DNA of 55,999 nt from Anaerolineae bacterium (GTDB taxonomy: Bacteria > Chloroflexota > Anaerolineae > Aggregatilineales > Phototrophicaceae), in contig JAJEGA010000082.1 of the NCBI GenBank assembly GCA_022820125.1, positions 1-55,999 of the forward strand, written 5' to 3'. Position 1 is the stretch's first letter; the number at the start of each line of letters is the position of its first letter. The notes below the pieces were generated by a model. The model saw nothing but the letters and a program-made list of their open reading frames with translations. It ran no database searches and had not been told where the DNA came from. Made by a program: the position numbers and the translations under genes. Below are positions 7,403-16,799 of this stretch, piece by piece.

Positions 7403-8455
7403 TCAACCAACGAAATTGATCGGAATCACGTCAGCCCCCTGGAGCATGGCGACGCTGATGCGCGCGGCCAAGTCTTCTGACAGCTTGCGAAATGCGCGCC
7501 CCGCATTTGAATTGACGCCGTGAAGTGCAACGGGGCGGCCATAGTCGCCACCTTCACGCACCAGCGCCGACATTGGAATGCGACCCAGGAAGGGCACACC
7601 GCGGCTGCCGGCAAATTTCTCGCCGCCGCCACTGCCGAAGAATTCGCCCGACATATTCTCGACCACGCCCAATACCGGAACCTTCAATTGCTCGAACATG
7701 GCGGCTGCGCGAATCGCATCGGCGACTGCGACATCCTGCGGCTGGGTGACGATGACGCTGCCAGTCAAGGGGAAGGATTGCGCCAGCGACAAGGGCGCGT
7801 CGCCCGTGCCTGGCGGAAGATCAACAATCATGTAGTCAAGGCGTCCCCAGTCCACATCGGTGAAGAATTGACGAATCGCGCTGTGCAGCATCGGTCCCCG
7901 CATGATCATCGGTTTGTCCGGCGTCGTGAGGAAGCCGGTGCTGATCAGTTTGACGCCATAAACCTCCAGCGGCTGCATTTTGTCATTGACCACTTTGGGG
8001 CGCCCGCTGCCCAAGCCGAACATCTGCGGGATATTGGGATTGAGAATGTCGGCGTCAATCAATCCGACGCTGGCGCCGGCCTCAGCCAGGCAAACGGCCA
8101 GATTGGTCGCCACAGTGCTCTTGCCTACCCCGCCCTTTCCGCTGCCGATCGCCACGATGCAATTCATCGGCACATCAAGCCGCCCATGAATGCGGCGGTC
8201 TGTCGGCACTTGCGCGTCCCAGTTGATTCGGATTGCCTCAATGCCTGGCGCCTTGCCGATTAGAGCAGACTCGCAACGTTCGATGAATACGTCTTTCAAG
8301 GGGCAGGCGGGCGTCGTCAATACGATGGTGAATTCGGCGATGCCATCGACCACGCTGAGATCACGCACCATGTTGAGCGAGACAATATCACGATTGAGCT
8401 CGGGCTCGATAACCGTGCCTAGCGCCACCATCACTTGATCGTTTATATTGCTCAT
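7403..8455 (-). CDS. mrp: Mrp/NBP35-family P-loop ATPase (iron-sulfur carrier type)
   Basis: The 350-residue protein has an N-terminal MIP18/DUF59 domain (about 1-90, with TTPACPLKD) and a ParA/MinD-like ATPase with deviant Walker A GSGKGGVGKST at about 105-115 and the Mrp signature MIVDLPPGTGD. Family members bind and transfer Fe-S clusters through a C-terminal CxxC that bridges two subunits. Here the segment after VVENMSGE reads FFGSGGGEKFA and has no CxxC. The ATG at 8453-8455 was chosen because the N-terminal domain starts there; an in-frame GTG lies 27 nt upstream. Fe-S-rich complex I genes lie close by on the same strand. Confidence 0.85.
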   Translation of the reverse strand: MSNINDQVMVALGTVIEPELNRDIVSLNMVRDLSVVDGIAEFTIVLTTPACPLKDVFIERCESALIGKAPGIEAIRINWDAQVPTDRRIHGRLDVPMNCIVAIGSGKGGVGKSTVATNLAVCLAEAGASVGLIDADILNPNIPQMFGLGSGRPKVVNDKMQPLEVYGVKLISTGFLTTPDKPMIMRGPMLHSAIRQFFTDVDWGRLDYMIVDLPPGTGDAPLSLAQSFPLTGSVIVTQPQDVAVADAIRAAAMFEQLKVPVLGVVENMSGEFFGSGGGEKFAGSRGVPFLGRIPMSALVREGGDYGRPVALHGVNSNAGRAFRKLSEDLAARISVAMLQGADVIPINFVG

Positions 8456-8570
8456 CTGTCGTCTCTGCCCTTTCCTGTTCACGTCTTCACTATACCATTC
8501 ATTTGAAGATCCGATAGCCGCGCCAAACCCGGGATCGCCGGATATTCCCTCTGCTCCTCGCCGGGCGTTA

Positions 8571-8599
8571 TTGCCCTTGCGAGCTTTGCGCTGTAAAAT
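8571..8599 (+). promoter_or_regulatory. Predicted sigma70-type promoter for the coiled-coil gene
   Basis: TTGCCC at 8571-8576 and TAAAAT at 8594-8599 are separated by 17 nt, about 35 nt before the start of the downstream gene. Confidence 0.45.
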
Positions 8600-8633
8600 G
8601 ACAGATGATGGATAATTTAGGCGAGCCAGAGTA

Positions 8634-9134
8634 TTGAGCGTACAAGCCAGTCAAGAGATGGTCGCCGCGTCTGAAGTCGATGCCGTGGAAACAGACAGAG
8701 CCAGGCTCACGAAGTCGCTGCAGGACAACATGACCTTATTCGTCCAGTTGCTTGCGCTGGGCGCAGCGCTTTGGGGTCCGCTTATCGTGATCATGATTTG
8801 GATGCCGGGCAATTTCATTGATATCCGCCAAGACATCGCCGACTTGGACAAGCGCTTGACCGCCCAAATCAACGTGCTTGACGCTCGCTTGACCGCCCAA
8901 ATCAACGAGCTTGACACTCGTTTGACCGCTCAAATCAACGAGCTAGACACTCGCTTGACCGCCCAAATCAACGAGCTTGACACTCGTTTGACCGCTCAGA
9001 TACAGGCAATGGACAGCAAACTTTCGGCGATCGGCGATATGACCGTTGTCGCCTTTACCGACGGCGAGATCACCAGCGACGAGCTCGTTACGATATGGCA
9101 GCGCGCGAATATGCCGGCCGAACAGGCGGAATAA
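8634..9134 (+). CDS. Membrane-anchored hendecad-repeat coiled-coil protein
   Basis: The 166-residue protein has one hydrophobic helix at about 35-57 (LFVQLLALGAALWGPLIVIMIW) followed by five tandem copies of an 11-residue unit, LDxRLTAQINE, at residues 71-125. Eleven-residue periodicity is characteristic of straight or right-handed coiled coils. The tail contains DGEITSDELV. The start is uncertain: TTG 8634, or ATG 8658 (MVAASE). I do not recognise a functional family; proteins of this layout are often annotated as hypothetical or as DUF1640-like. It is convergent with nuoI. Confidence 0.7.
   Translation: MSVQASQEMVAASEVDAVETDRARLTKSLQDNMTLFVQLLALGAALWGPLIVIMIWMPGNFIDIRQDIADLDKRLTAQINVLDARLTAQINELDTRLTAQINELDTRLTAQINELDTRLTAQIQAMDSKLSAIGDMTVVAFTDGEITSDELVTIWQRANMPAEQAE
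8844..9008 (+). repeat. Five 33-bp tandem repeats encoding an 11-residue coiled-coil unit
   Basis: Consecutive 33-nt blocks begin at 8844, 8877, 8910, 8943 and 8976. Blocks 3 and 5 share synonymous choices (cgtttgaccgct) that differ from blocks 1, 2 and 4 (cgcttgaccgcc), which suggests duplication of a two-unit block. Confidence 0.9.
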
Positions 9135-9177
9135 CTCTCGCTTAAGCCTCTGAGTCAATAAGATGATTTAGGCAGAA

Positions 9178-10011
9178 TTAGCCACCGCGCTTGGCGGCGC
9201 GCCTGGCTTTGCGCCCAAGCGCCTTGCGCCGGCGTTCTTCGCGCTTGGCTTCGTCTTCTGTCCAGGGAGCGGCGCCTTCGGCTGTGGGCGCCGTCGCCGC
9301 TGGAGCCGCCTCGGGGGATGGCTTGTCCGCCGTTTGCTGAGCGGGGGCTGGCTGAGCCGCTGGCTTTGGCGCGCTGGTTCGAGCGCTGGCCGCGCCGCGC
9401 CGCGCTTCCTTCGCCGCGTCCTTGTGCTCCCAGGCGCCACGCGCGAGCATTTCTTCGTAGGCGCGCGTCGGCGCGATGCTACGCCAATATGAATTTGGCT
9501 TGGAAAGGCGCTCTTTGTCGTGGATGTGGTGGGTTGTGCGGTCATAGCTCGCCAGTTCGTAATCGTGGTCCATCTTGATGGCGTCAAATGGACAATACTC
9601 GGCGCAATAACCACAGTTCATGCAGATATCTATGTCGATGAAGAAGGCTTCCGGCTCCGGCACCGGCCGCCCTGACACCGGGTCGTTGCCGCGCACGATC
9701 CAAATGCACTGCGGCGGGCACACCTTGGCGCAGATGCCGCAACTTGTGCACCAATCCTTGCCTGAGCGAGTCGGATGATCTTCGTCTTCTACGATGAGAA
9801 ACGGTATAAAGCGGAAGCGCTCCGGCACAGCAACCTTCTCATCAGGATACTGAACGGTGATAACGCCCTTCGTCTTCGTACCCTGTCGGATGGCAAAGTT
9901 GTCAGTCGAGTGGTGATATTTACGAAAGCCGTACCGGATATCGTCCACGTAGGACTCGACAAAGTGCCGCAGGGTTAGCATCAGTCCCTTCGCCAAACCT
10001 GTTCCGTACAT
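9178..10011 (-). CDS. nuoI: NADH-quinone oxidoreductase subunit I with C-terminal Ala/Pro linker and basic tail
   Basis: The subunit carries two [4Fe-4S] clusters (N6a, N6b) in the peripheral arm of complex I. Both ferredoxin motifs are visible: CTSCGICAKVCPPQC (about residue 88) and CMNCGYCAEYCPFDA (about 131). NuoI proteins usually end soon after the second motif. This one continues for about 80 residues as an Ala/Pro-rich linker (about 200-245) and a highly basic tail starting GAAPW at 246, closely similar to the end of NuoB encoded in the same operon. The start has AAGGAGAGGG just upstream. It is the last gene of iscX-nuoB-nuoCD-nuoI; the remaining nuo genes are not in this window. Confidence 0.92.
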   Translation of the reverse strand: MYGTGLAKGLMLTLRHFVESYVDDIRYGFRKYHHSTDNFAIRQGTKTKGVITVQYPDEKVAVPERFRFIPFLIVEDEDHPTRSGKDWCTSCGICAKVCPPQCIWIVRGNDPVSGRPVPEPEAFFIDIDICMNCGYCAEYCPFDAIKMDHDYELASYDRTTHHIHDKERLSKPNSYWRSIAPTRAYEEMLARGAWEHKDAAKEARRGAASARTSAPKPAAQPAPAQQTADKPSPEAAPAATAPTAEGAAPWTEDEAKREERRRKALGRKARRAAKRGG

Positions 10012-10076
10012 GCCCTCTCCTTAGTAGACTCGATTTCGCCACACTCGGCCCGCGCTCGCCGCGGCGGCAAGACCAG

Positions 10077-11957
10077 CTAGCGGTCGGTCTCGCCCAACAC
10101 AATATCGATGCTGCCGAGAATGCCGACGACATCCGCCACTTTGTGGCCCCGGCTCATAATGCCCATCGGCGTCAAGTTGATGAAACTGGGAGCGCGCACG
10201 TGATAGCGCCAGGGATTGGACGAGCCGCCCCGGCCGCCGGCTGATACCACATAATAACCCAGTTCGCCCTTGCCATTTTCGACGCGCCCGTAGGCTTCGC
10301 CGTGGGGGACGCGCGGCGCATAGGCGCCCGGTTTGCCATCAGCCCAGATCGATTCGCCCGCGGTCGCTTCGAGCCGCGGCAGAATCTGCTTCAAGATCCG
10401 CACGCTCTCGCGCAGCTCGGAGACGCGCACACGATAGCGGGCGTACATATCGCCTTCGTCTTCGACGGCGACATCAAAATCCAGCTCGGGATAAATGCTG
10501 TAGGGCTCGGCGCGCCGAATATCATAAGCCACGCCACTGCCGCGCAAGAGCGGACCGGCGGCGCTGTAATTGATCGCGTCTTCGCGCGTCAGCACGCCAA
10601 CGCCGACGGATCGCTCGATGACAATTTCGTTTTGGGTCAGCAGCCGTTCAAGCTCGTCGATCGTGCGCGGGATGCGTTCATTGATCATCTCCGTCAGAAA
10701 CTGCATCGTGTTGTAATCGCGCACGCGATCATTGGTCAAGTTGCTGACGCTTTTGAGCCGATCGGGCAGATCGCCGAACAAGCCGCCAAAACGCATGTAG
10801 TTGCACATCATGCGGCTGCCGGCCACCGCCTCAAAGAAATCAAGGATGCGTTCGCGCTCTTGCACGAAATAAAGCACCGGCGTAAAAAACGCGCCGATGT
10901 CGTTCAGCCAGAAGCCTATCGCCCACAGATGATTCACGATGCGGCTAAGCTCCACCATCATCACCCGCAGCGCCTCGCAGCGGTAGGTCGGCGGGTTGTA
11001 TTTGCGGCCCAGGCTCATCAACTGCTCAACCGCAAGCACATAGCCATGATTGTTGCCCATACTGGAGATGTAATCCAGGCGATCGGTGAAAGGAATGTTA
11101 TGCAGATAGGTATTGCGCTCGCCGATCTTTTCGTGATTGCGATGCAAATACCCCATCACTGGTTCCAGCGAGGTTACAGTCTCGCCATCCACCGTCAGCA
11201 CCATGCGGAAGACGCCGTGCGTGCTGGGATGATGCGGGCCCATATTGACGACCAATTCGTTAGTCTCGAAGCCGTCCTTATCCATGATGCGCTCGACATC
11301 GACGCCCAAGCCTAGCGATTGATACACTGCCGCCTCGGAGGTATCCATCAGACGGCCGAGATCAATATCTGGCGGATAGGTCACGTTCTTGCCAAAAACG
11401 TTTTTTTCTTCAGCGCGGTGCACATGTCCGCCGGGCCAGCGGCTGTCAAATGGCTTCTGATCTTCTTCGTAATAGGCTTCGCGCCAGTCCTTTCGCAGGG
11501 GATGCCCCTGAAAGCCTTCCCACATCAGAATCCGCTTTAGATTGGGATGACCGGGGAAGTGGATCCCCATGAGGTCCCAGGCTTCTCGTTCTTGAAAGTC
11601 GGCGCCGCGCCAAACTGACACAAGCGAGGGGATTTCGGCATTGTCGCGATCGGTTTGCGCTTTGAATACAAGCGCTGGACCGCCGCTGGTGCGGTATGTG
11701 TGATAAACCATTTCCAGGTGATCGCCGGCGCCAAGGTAATCTACAGCAGTCGCGCTCGATAGATAATCGAAGCCCAAGTCGTCACGAATGACGCGCGCAA
11801 TATCGACCAGGCGTCCGCGCTCGACAATGACGCCGCAGTAACCTTCGCGATCATCAGGCGAGACCGCATCCGGGTATTCGGATTGCAAATGCGCGATCGC
11901 TTCATCGATCGAGGTCGAGTCGAGCTTTTTCTCTGGCGCCACCGCCGCAAGGTCCAT
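10077..11957 (-). CDS. nuoCD: NADH-quinone oxidoreductase fused subunits C and D
   Basis: One 626-residue frame joins NuoC (about 1-210; [40 protein letters not shown]) to the 49-kDa-type NuoD (about 230-626; [26 protein letters not shown], and the end [12 protein letters not shown]). The HPSTHG loop lines the quinone site in this family. C-D fusion is known in enterobacteria and some other lineages, so it is not unique, but it differs from separate nuoC and nuoD genes. The gene starts 6 nt after the nuoB stop, with GAGGAAT as a weak binding site, which implies coupling to nuoB. Confidence 0.95.
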   Translation of the reverse strand: MDLAAVAPEKKLDSTSIDEAIAHLQSEYPDAVSPDDREGYCGVIVERGRLVDIARVIRDDLGFDYLSSATAVDYLGAGDHLEMVYHTYRTSGGPALVFKAQTDRDNAEIPSLVSVWRGADFQEREAWDLMGIHFPGHPNLKRILMWEGFQGHPLRKDWREAYYEEDQKPFDSRWPGGHVHRAEEKNVFGKNVTYPPDIDLGRLMDTSEAAVYQSLGLGVDVERIMDKDGFETNELVVNMGPHHPSTHGVFRMVLTVDGETVTSLEPVMGYLHRNHEKIGERNTYLHNIPFTDRLDYISSMGNNHGYVLAVEQLMSLGRKYNPPTYRCEALRVMMVELSRIVNHLWAIGFWLNDIGAFFTPVLYFVQERERILDFFEAVAGSRMMCNYMRFGGLFGDLPDRLKSVSNLTNDRVRDYNTMQFLTEMINERIPRTIDELERLLTQNEIVIERSVGVGVLTREDAINYSAAGPLLRGSGVAYDIRRAEPYSIYPELDFDVAVEDEGDMYARYRVRVSELRESVRILKQILPRLEATAGESIWADGKPGAYAPRVPHGEAYGRVENGKGELGYYVVSAGGRGGSSNPWRYHVRAPSFINLTPMGIMSRGHKVADVVGILGSIDIVLGETDR

Positions 11958-11963
11958 GGTGGT

Positions 11964-12842
11964 TTATTCCTCTTCTGCCGCCACTGCGCGGCGCGTCGCC
12001 CGCAGCGCCTTACGCGCCAATGCTCGCAGCCGGCGCTTCTCGCGGATATCTTCAGCTTCCGCCCAGGGCGCGGCGCCAGTTGGCAATACAAAGTTCAAGG
12101 CATCGCCGTCTACGGGCGGGGCATCGGCCACGGCGGTCGCATCCGCTGTGGCGCTCGCGGCAACCAAAGCCGTCGCCGCTGGCAAATCGCGAGCGCCGAT
12201 GCTTGGCAATTCAGCCGCCGCCGCTTCCGCCTGCCGCCGGATCATATCCATCTGACGCGGATCAATAATGTCAGGACCTAAAACCGGCACCGGCGTGGGT
12301 TCGGCTGATGAAACGCCGTACCAGGGCACATCGTCGCCATTGGCGATGCTCTGGCCATCAATCTTGCGCTGCAGGGCGATCATGCCATAGAGCAATGCCT
12401 GCGGGGTCGGCGGGCAGCCGGGCACATAAACATCCACTGGCAGATACTTGTCCATGCCAGAGACAACATTGTAACCCTCTTTGAAGGGTCCGCCGCCGCT
12501 GGCGCAGGCGCCCATCGCCAATACATATTTGGGTTCCGGCATTTGGTTGTATAGCCGCACGATGGGCACAACCATTTTCTTAGTCACGGTTCCGGAGACG
12601 ATCATCAGATCGGCTTGGCGCGGCGTCGCGCGCATGACTTCAAAGCCGAAGCGCGAAAAATCGAAACGGGAGGCGGCTGTGGCGATCATTTCTATCGCGC
12701 AGCATGCCAAGCCGAAGAGCATGGGCCACATGGAATTGCGCCGCCCCCAGTTGTAAAGCTGGCTAAGGCTGGTGATGGCGATATTGTTTTCCAATTCGGC
12801 CGGCACCGGATATTCGGATTGATTCAACTCTTGTAGTTTCAT
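11964..12842 (-). CDS. nuoB: NADH-quinone oxidoreductase subunit B with long C-terminal extension
   Basis: The first 165 residues or so match NuoB, carrier of the terminal N2 cluster: adjacent cysteines in LACCAIEM, then [17 protein letters not shown] and [11 protein letters not shown] supply the four cluster ligands. Normal NuoB stops near residue 160-220. Here about 120 further residues follow: a Thr/Ala-rich variable linker, then [20 protein letters not shown] and further RKALRATRR at 256-292. This tail is homologous to the NuoI tail (19 of 31 aligned positions identical by eye). The start codon is 6 nt after the iscX stop. Confidence 0.95.
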   Translation of the reverse strand: MKLQELNQSEYPVPAELENNIAITSLSQLYNWGRRNSMWPMLFGLACCAIEMIATAASRFDFSRFGFEVMRATPRQADLMIVSGTVTKKMVVPIVRLYNQMPEPKYVLAMGACASGGGPFKEGYNVVSGMDKYLPVDVYVPGCPPTPQALLYGMIALQRKIDGQSIANGDDVPWYGVSSAEPTPVPVLGPDIIDPRQMDMIRRQAEAAAAELPSIGARDLPAATALVAASATADATAVADAPPVDGDALNFVLPTGAAPWAEAEDIREKRRLRALARKALRATRRAVAAEEE

Positions 12843-12848
12843 GTTGTT

Positions 12849-13061
12849 CTAAGCGCCGATCTCCTCATACCAGTCGCGCAGAATTGCCTTGAGTATAGCA
12901 TCATTAACCAGCGCTGGATCATCAGCGAAACCTTGAAGGCTTGTTATCCGCCGGTTTAACTCTTCCAACCCGAGTTGATCCAGGTCAATGTCAGGATAGG
13001 CTTCCATCAGCGCCAAGACGATCTCATAATCCGAATCCCAATACAGCTTTTGTTGCGTCAT
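12849..13061 (-). CDS. iscX: IscX-family protein
   Basis: The 70-residue acidic protein matches the IscX (YfhJ) pattern along its length: YWDSDYEIVLALMEAYPDID near the N-terminus, then DDPALVNDAILKAILRDWYEE at the end. IscX is a small regulator and iron-binding partner of the cysteine desulfurase IscS in Fe-S cluster assembly. Here it is not with isc genes but is the first gene of a complex I Fe-S subunit operon, 6 nt from nuoB, suggesting co-supply of cluster maturation (inference). The ATG at 13059-13061 was preferred to the TTG just upstream. Confidence 0.85.
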   Translation of the reverse strand: MTQQKLYWDSDYEIVLALMEAYPDIDLDQLGLEELNRRITSLQGFADDPALVNDAILKAILRDWYEEIGA

Positions 13062-13241
13062 CAATGCCGCGCGGATCCAGTGGCTGTATCAGGTTTCACG
13101 CAGATCTCCGCCCCCGCCGGCGCCGCGCAAGCCAATAACTTGTCACTGGTACATGACCTATCTATAATTGCAGCGCAACGATGTAAGTATAGGTTCGCGT
13201 CAATAGATTGTCAAGAATTTCACAAACTCATTTGAATGGGC

Positions 13242-14183
13242 TCAATCGAGTTTCAGCAACTTGGCGCCGACTTGATCGACAAGTGTTTGGCTGGCAATGC
13301 TGCGCATCTCGTATTGACTGTAGACTCGCTTCATTTCAGCGGCGGCTCTTTCAGCGATAGATTCGCAGTCGCAAAGCGCGCAAAGCGTCGGACCGGCGCC
13401 GCCGATGAAAACGGCAATAGCGCCCGCCCGCTTGGCTGCGGCGCGCGCCTCGGTCAGATGGGGCGTCAAACAAGCGCGCGCCGGTTCCACCACAGTATCG
13501 CCTTCAATGGCGGCGCCGAGCGCTTCCAGGTCGCCACGGTGCAGGGCGTCAACCAATTGCGCCACTTTGCCGGTCTGGTGGATCAATTGCTTTAGCGTCA
13601 GGACTGATGGCAAAATCGCGCGCGCCTCGCTTGTAGGCACGGGGTAATCCGGCGTGACCAGCGCCAGGTGGAAACACTCAGGCACGGGCAAGGGCACGAT
13701 GGCGTCGACGGTGATGCCGGCGACGAGAACGATGCCCCCGAGCAGACAGGGCGCGACATTGTCCGCGTGGTATCCGCTAACGAGCGCCTCCCCCTCCAGG
13801 CAGAAGGGCAAGAGCGCTTCTCTTGAAAATGGCTCGCCAACCAGCGCGTTTAGCGCCATCACAGTGACAACGGCGCTGGCGGCGCTGCTGCCAAGACCGC
13901 TGGATAGCGGCAGACCCTTTACGAGCTTGATCTTGAGCCCGCGCCGCTCGCCGATGTGATCCAGAAAGGCGCGCGCCGAAACCGAGGCGACGTTGCGCTC
14001 TGGCTCACGCGGGAGCTGGCCGCCGTCGCCCTTTATGTCCGCGATTACAATCTCCGGCGCATCCTGAAATTCAACGATTGCGCGATCGCCCATGCCTCCC
14101 AGCGCCAGCCCGAGGATGTCGAAGCCGACGCCCATGTTGGCGACAGTCGCCGGGGCGAAGGCTTCCGCTCTGGAAAATGCCAT
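13242..14183 (-). CDS. thrB: Homoserine kinase
   Basis: This GHMP kinase phosphorylates homoserine, the step before threonine synthase. Visible features are the N-terminal APATVANMGVGFDILGLALG, the GHMP ATP loop GLPLSSGLGSSAASAV (about residues 90-105) and the C-terminal VFIGGAGPTLCAL. At 313 residues it is the usual length. It starts 48 bp from, and divergent to, threonine synthase, so the two genes of the pathway share a promoter region. About 180 bp of apparently non-coding DNA separates its 3' end from iscX. Confidence 0.95.
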   Translation of the reverse strand: MAFSRAEAFAPATVANMGVGFDILGLALGGMGDRAIVEFQDAPEIVIADIKGDGGQLPREPERNVASVSARAFLDHIGERRGLKIKLVKGLPLSSGLGSSAASAVVTVMALNALVGEPFSREALLPFCLEGEALVSGYHADNVAPCLLGGIVLVAGITVDAIVPLPVPECFHLALVTPDYPVPTSEARAILPSVLTLKQLIHQTGKVAQLVDALHRGDLEALGAAIEGDTVVEPARACLTPHLTEARAAAKRAGAIAVFIGGAGPTLCALCDCESIAERAAAEMKRVYSQYEMRSIASQTLVDQVGAKLLKLD

Positions 14184-14231
14184 GGAAGGTGGTTATCCTT
14201 GCCGCGATTCCGCCGGCGCGAGGTCATATAT

Positions 14232-15533
14232 ATGTCAAGCAGTCTACAATGCATTGATTGCGCGCAACAATACCCAATTGAGCGCGCCCTCTACGCCTGC
14301 GAAACCTGCGGCGGATTGCTGGATGTCCGGCATGATTTTGACGATTTGCCCGCCCCGATTGATTCCCGGGTATTTGACGAGAGGCTCGGCGCGTTGGACG
14401 CCCCCTGCAACAGCGGCGTCTGGCGCTTTAAGGAGCTTGTTTATCCCGGCATCGACGACAGCGCCATCGTCAGCCGAATGGAAGGCAATACCAATCTATA
14501 TGAACTGCCGCGCGTGGCTGCATTCGCAGGCGTAGATACGCTCTTCCTGAAACACGAAGGCGAAAACCCAACCGGTTCATTTAAGGATCGTGGCATGACC
14601 ACCGGCGTCACGCAGGCGCGCATACTCGGCATGGAGCGCGTCGCCTGCGCCTCAACCGGCAACACCTCGGCTTCGATGGCTTCTTACGCCGCGCGCGCGG
14701 GCATGCAAGGGATCATCTTCTTGCAGAACCAGCAAATTGCGCTGGGCAAGCTGGCGCAAGGCATCGCATTCGGCGCGACCTGCTTGCAAATCAACGCCGA
14801 CTTCGACCGAAATATGGAACTCGTGCGGCTGGTGTCGGAAAAACTGGGCATCTATCTCTTGAATTCGATTAATCCTTTTCGCCTCGAAGGCCAAAAGTCA
14901 ATCATGTTTGAAGCGCTGCAGCAGTTGCGTTGGCGGGCGCCGGACTGGATCATTGTGCCCGGCGGCAATCTGGGAAACAGTTCGGCTTTTGGCAAAGGTC
15001 TCTTGGAAATGCTCCAAGCAGGCTTGATCGATCGTCTGCCTCGGCTGGCGATCATCCAGGCGGAAGGCGCGAATCCGCTGTATCGACACTTCCGCGGCGG
15101 GTTCCGCCAGTTTGAGGCGGTGAAGGCGGAGACCATCGCCAGCGCCATCAAGATCGGCAATCCGGTCAACCTGCAGAAGGCGATCCGCTCTCTGGAGTGG
15201 ACCAATGGCGTCGTGGAAGAGGTCAGCGATCAGCAGATTATGGATGCCAAAGCGGTCATCGATGGCGTTGGCATCGGCTGCGAGCCGGCCTCCGCCTGCT
15301 CGGTCGCCGGCGCCAAGAAGCTTGTCGAGCGCGGCGTCATCGGCCGCGGCGACACCGTGCTCGGCGTTTTGACGGGCCATGTGCTTAAAGATCCGGAAGC
15401 GACCATCGGCTATCACGCTGATCAGTTAGCGAATCTCAAGCCGCAGTTTCGCAACGAGATGCTTCAAGTCGAGGACAGTTTCGAGCAAATCGCCGCCATA
15501 TTGGGTGAACGCGGGTCGCCCGCGTCGTTCTAA
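14232..15533 (+). CDS. thrC: Threonine synthase
   Basis: The 433-residue PLP enzyme converts O-phosphohomoserine to threonine. The N-terminus carries a zinc-ribbon-like CIDC...CETC pair (about 6-30), found in some threonine synthases. The PLP lysine motif is GENPTGSFKDRGMT (about 107-120) and the phosphate-binding loop includes ASTGNTSASMA. ATG 14232 with GAGG eight nt upstream is chosen; the frame is open further upstream but only across the divergent thrB. The gene ends 2 bp from the convergent metB-like gene. Confidence 0.95.
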   Translation: MSSSLQCIDCAQQYPIERALYACETCGGLLDVRHDFDDLPAPIDSRVFDERLGALDAPCNSGVWRFKELVYPGIDDSAIVSRMEGNTNLYELPRVAAFAGVDTLFLKHEGENPTGSFKDRGMTTGVTQARILGMERVACASTGNTSASMASYAARAGMQGIIFLQNQQIALGKLAQGIAFGATCLQINADFDRNMELVRLVSEKLGIYLLNSINPFRLEGQKSIMFEALQQLRWRAPDWIIVPGGNLGNSSAFGKGLLEMLQAGLIDRLPRLAIIQAEGANPLYRHFRGGFRQFEAVKAETIASAIKIGNPVNLQKAIRSLEWTNGVVEEVSDQQIMDAKAVIDGVGIGCEPASACSVAGAKKLVERGVIGRGDTVLGVLTGHVLKDPEATIGYHADQLANLKPQFRNEMLQVEDSFEQIAAILGERGSPASF

Positions 15534-15535
15534 GC

Positions 15536-16783
15536 TCACACCTTGCCGATCGCCGCGCGCGCTGGCACTTGCGTCAATGAATCCTCGAGATCGCTAATGA
15601 TGTCTTCGGCGTCTTCAATGCCTAAGGCGAAGCGCGCCAAATTGTCCTTGATGCCGATTGCCTCGCGTTCTTCGCTGCTCAAGTCATAATAGCTGAAATA
15701 TGCCGGCTGCTCGATCAGGCTCTCGGCGCCGCCCAGGCTTGGCGCGATGTATGGAATGCGCAGGCGGTCGATAAAATCGCTGGTGGCATTGATATCCCCG
15801 GCTACTTCAAAGCTGACAACGCCGCCGAAGCCGCTCATCTGATCGCAAGCGATATCGTGATCTGGGTGCGACTCCAAGCCCGGGTAATAGACGCGGTCAA
15901 TCTTGGGATGATCCTCCAGAAACCGCGCCACTTTCAGCGCCGACGCATTCTGATGCCGCACACGCAGCGCCAGCGTCTTGAGGCCGCGCTCAACCAGAAA
16001 TGCCTGATGCGGGTCAATCACGTTGCCAAATATGCCGCGCGCGTCTTTCAGCGCCTTGATTCGACCGGACGCGCCGGCAATGACGCCCGCCAGTACATCG
16101 TTATGGCCGCCGAAATACTTGGTCGCGCTATGCATGACAAAATCGATGCCGAATTCCAGCGGTCGCAAGTTCACCGGCGTGGCGAACGTTGTATCCAGCA
16201 AGGTCAGCGCCCGATGCTGTTTGCCGAGCTCCGCCACACGATTCAAATCGGCGACGCGCAGATAGGGGTTGGTCGGCGTTTCGGTGAAGATGAAGCGCGT
16301 TTTGCGGGGCAAGATGGCGGCTTCAAGCGCATCGCGGTCGCCCATTGGCACGATGCTGGTTTCGATGCCGAATTTCTTCAGGGTCGTTTCACAGAATTGT
16401 CGCGTCCGGCGATAACAGTCGTCGGTCATGACAATATGCGACCCGGGCCGCAGCACCGTCAAGAACAGCGACGTCACGGCGGACATGCCTGAGGGGTAGA
16501 CGACGGCGTCTTCCGCGACTTCGAGATTGGCTATTCGCCGCTCAAGCGACCACACTGAAGGATTGCCGTAGCGGGCGTATTCTTCGCGGTCAAGCTCCCC
16601 GCCATAGACTTTCGCATCCAAAAACTCGATTACCTTGGCTGTATTGGCAAAGGCATAAGTCGCCGTCTGCACGATCGGCGTCGTCATCGCGTGGAAACCC
16701 TTGTCTCGCTTGGCGCCGCCATGCACAGCCCGCGTACTGGCGCCTTGACCGTTCTCATTCAACTTGCTTGTTAGTGATGTCAT
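15536..16783 (-). CDS. metB: Cystathionine gamma-synthase / O-acylhomoserine sulfhydrylase family
   Basis: The 415-residue Cys/Met-metabolism PLP enzyme shows YARYGNPSVWSLERRIANLE, FTETPTNPYLRVADL and the PLP-lysine motif MHSATKYFGGHNDVLAG. It joins an activated homoserine to cysteine or sulfide; metB versus metZ cannot be separated by eye. ATG 16781-16783 is chosen, with AAGGA seven nt upstream. The frame stays open to 16909, but that part is the terminator and SAM-I riboswitch and so is untranslated. As the riboswitch target, the gene is expected to be on when S-adenosylmethionine is low. Confidence 0.92.
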   Translation of the reverse strand: MTSLTSKLNENGQGASTRAVHGGAKRDKGFHAMTTPIVQTATYAFANTAKVIEFLDAKVYGGELDREEYARYGNPSVWSLERRIANLEVAEDAVVYPSGMSAVTSLFLTVLRPGSHIVMTDDCYRRTRQFCETTLKKFGIETSIVPMGDRDALEAAILPRKTRFIFTETPTNPYLRVADLNRVAELGKQHRALTLLDTTFATPVNLRPLEFGIDFVMHSATKYFGGHNDVLAGVIAGASGRIKALKDARGIFGNVIDPHQAFLVERGLKTLALRVRHQNASALKVARFLEDHPKIDRVYYPGLESHPDHDIACDQMSGFGGVVSFEVAGDINATSDFIDRLRIPYIAPSLGGAESLIEQPAYFSYYDLSSEEREAIGIKDNLARFALGIEDAEDIISDLEDSLTQVPARAAIGKV

Positions 16784-16799
16784 CATCCAATCCTTACAA

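Noticed and set aside
10302..11315. 337-codon plus-strand frame rich in His
   Set aside because: Antisense to nuoCD, which is certain from motifs.
13062..13241. Regulatory RNA in the iscX-thrB gap
   Set aside because: No recognisable riboswitch core or T-tailed hairpin.
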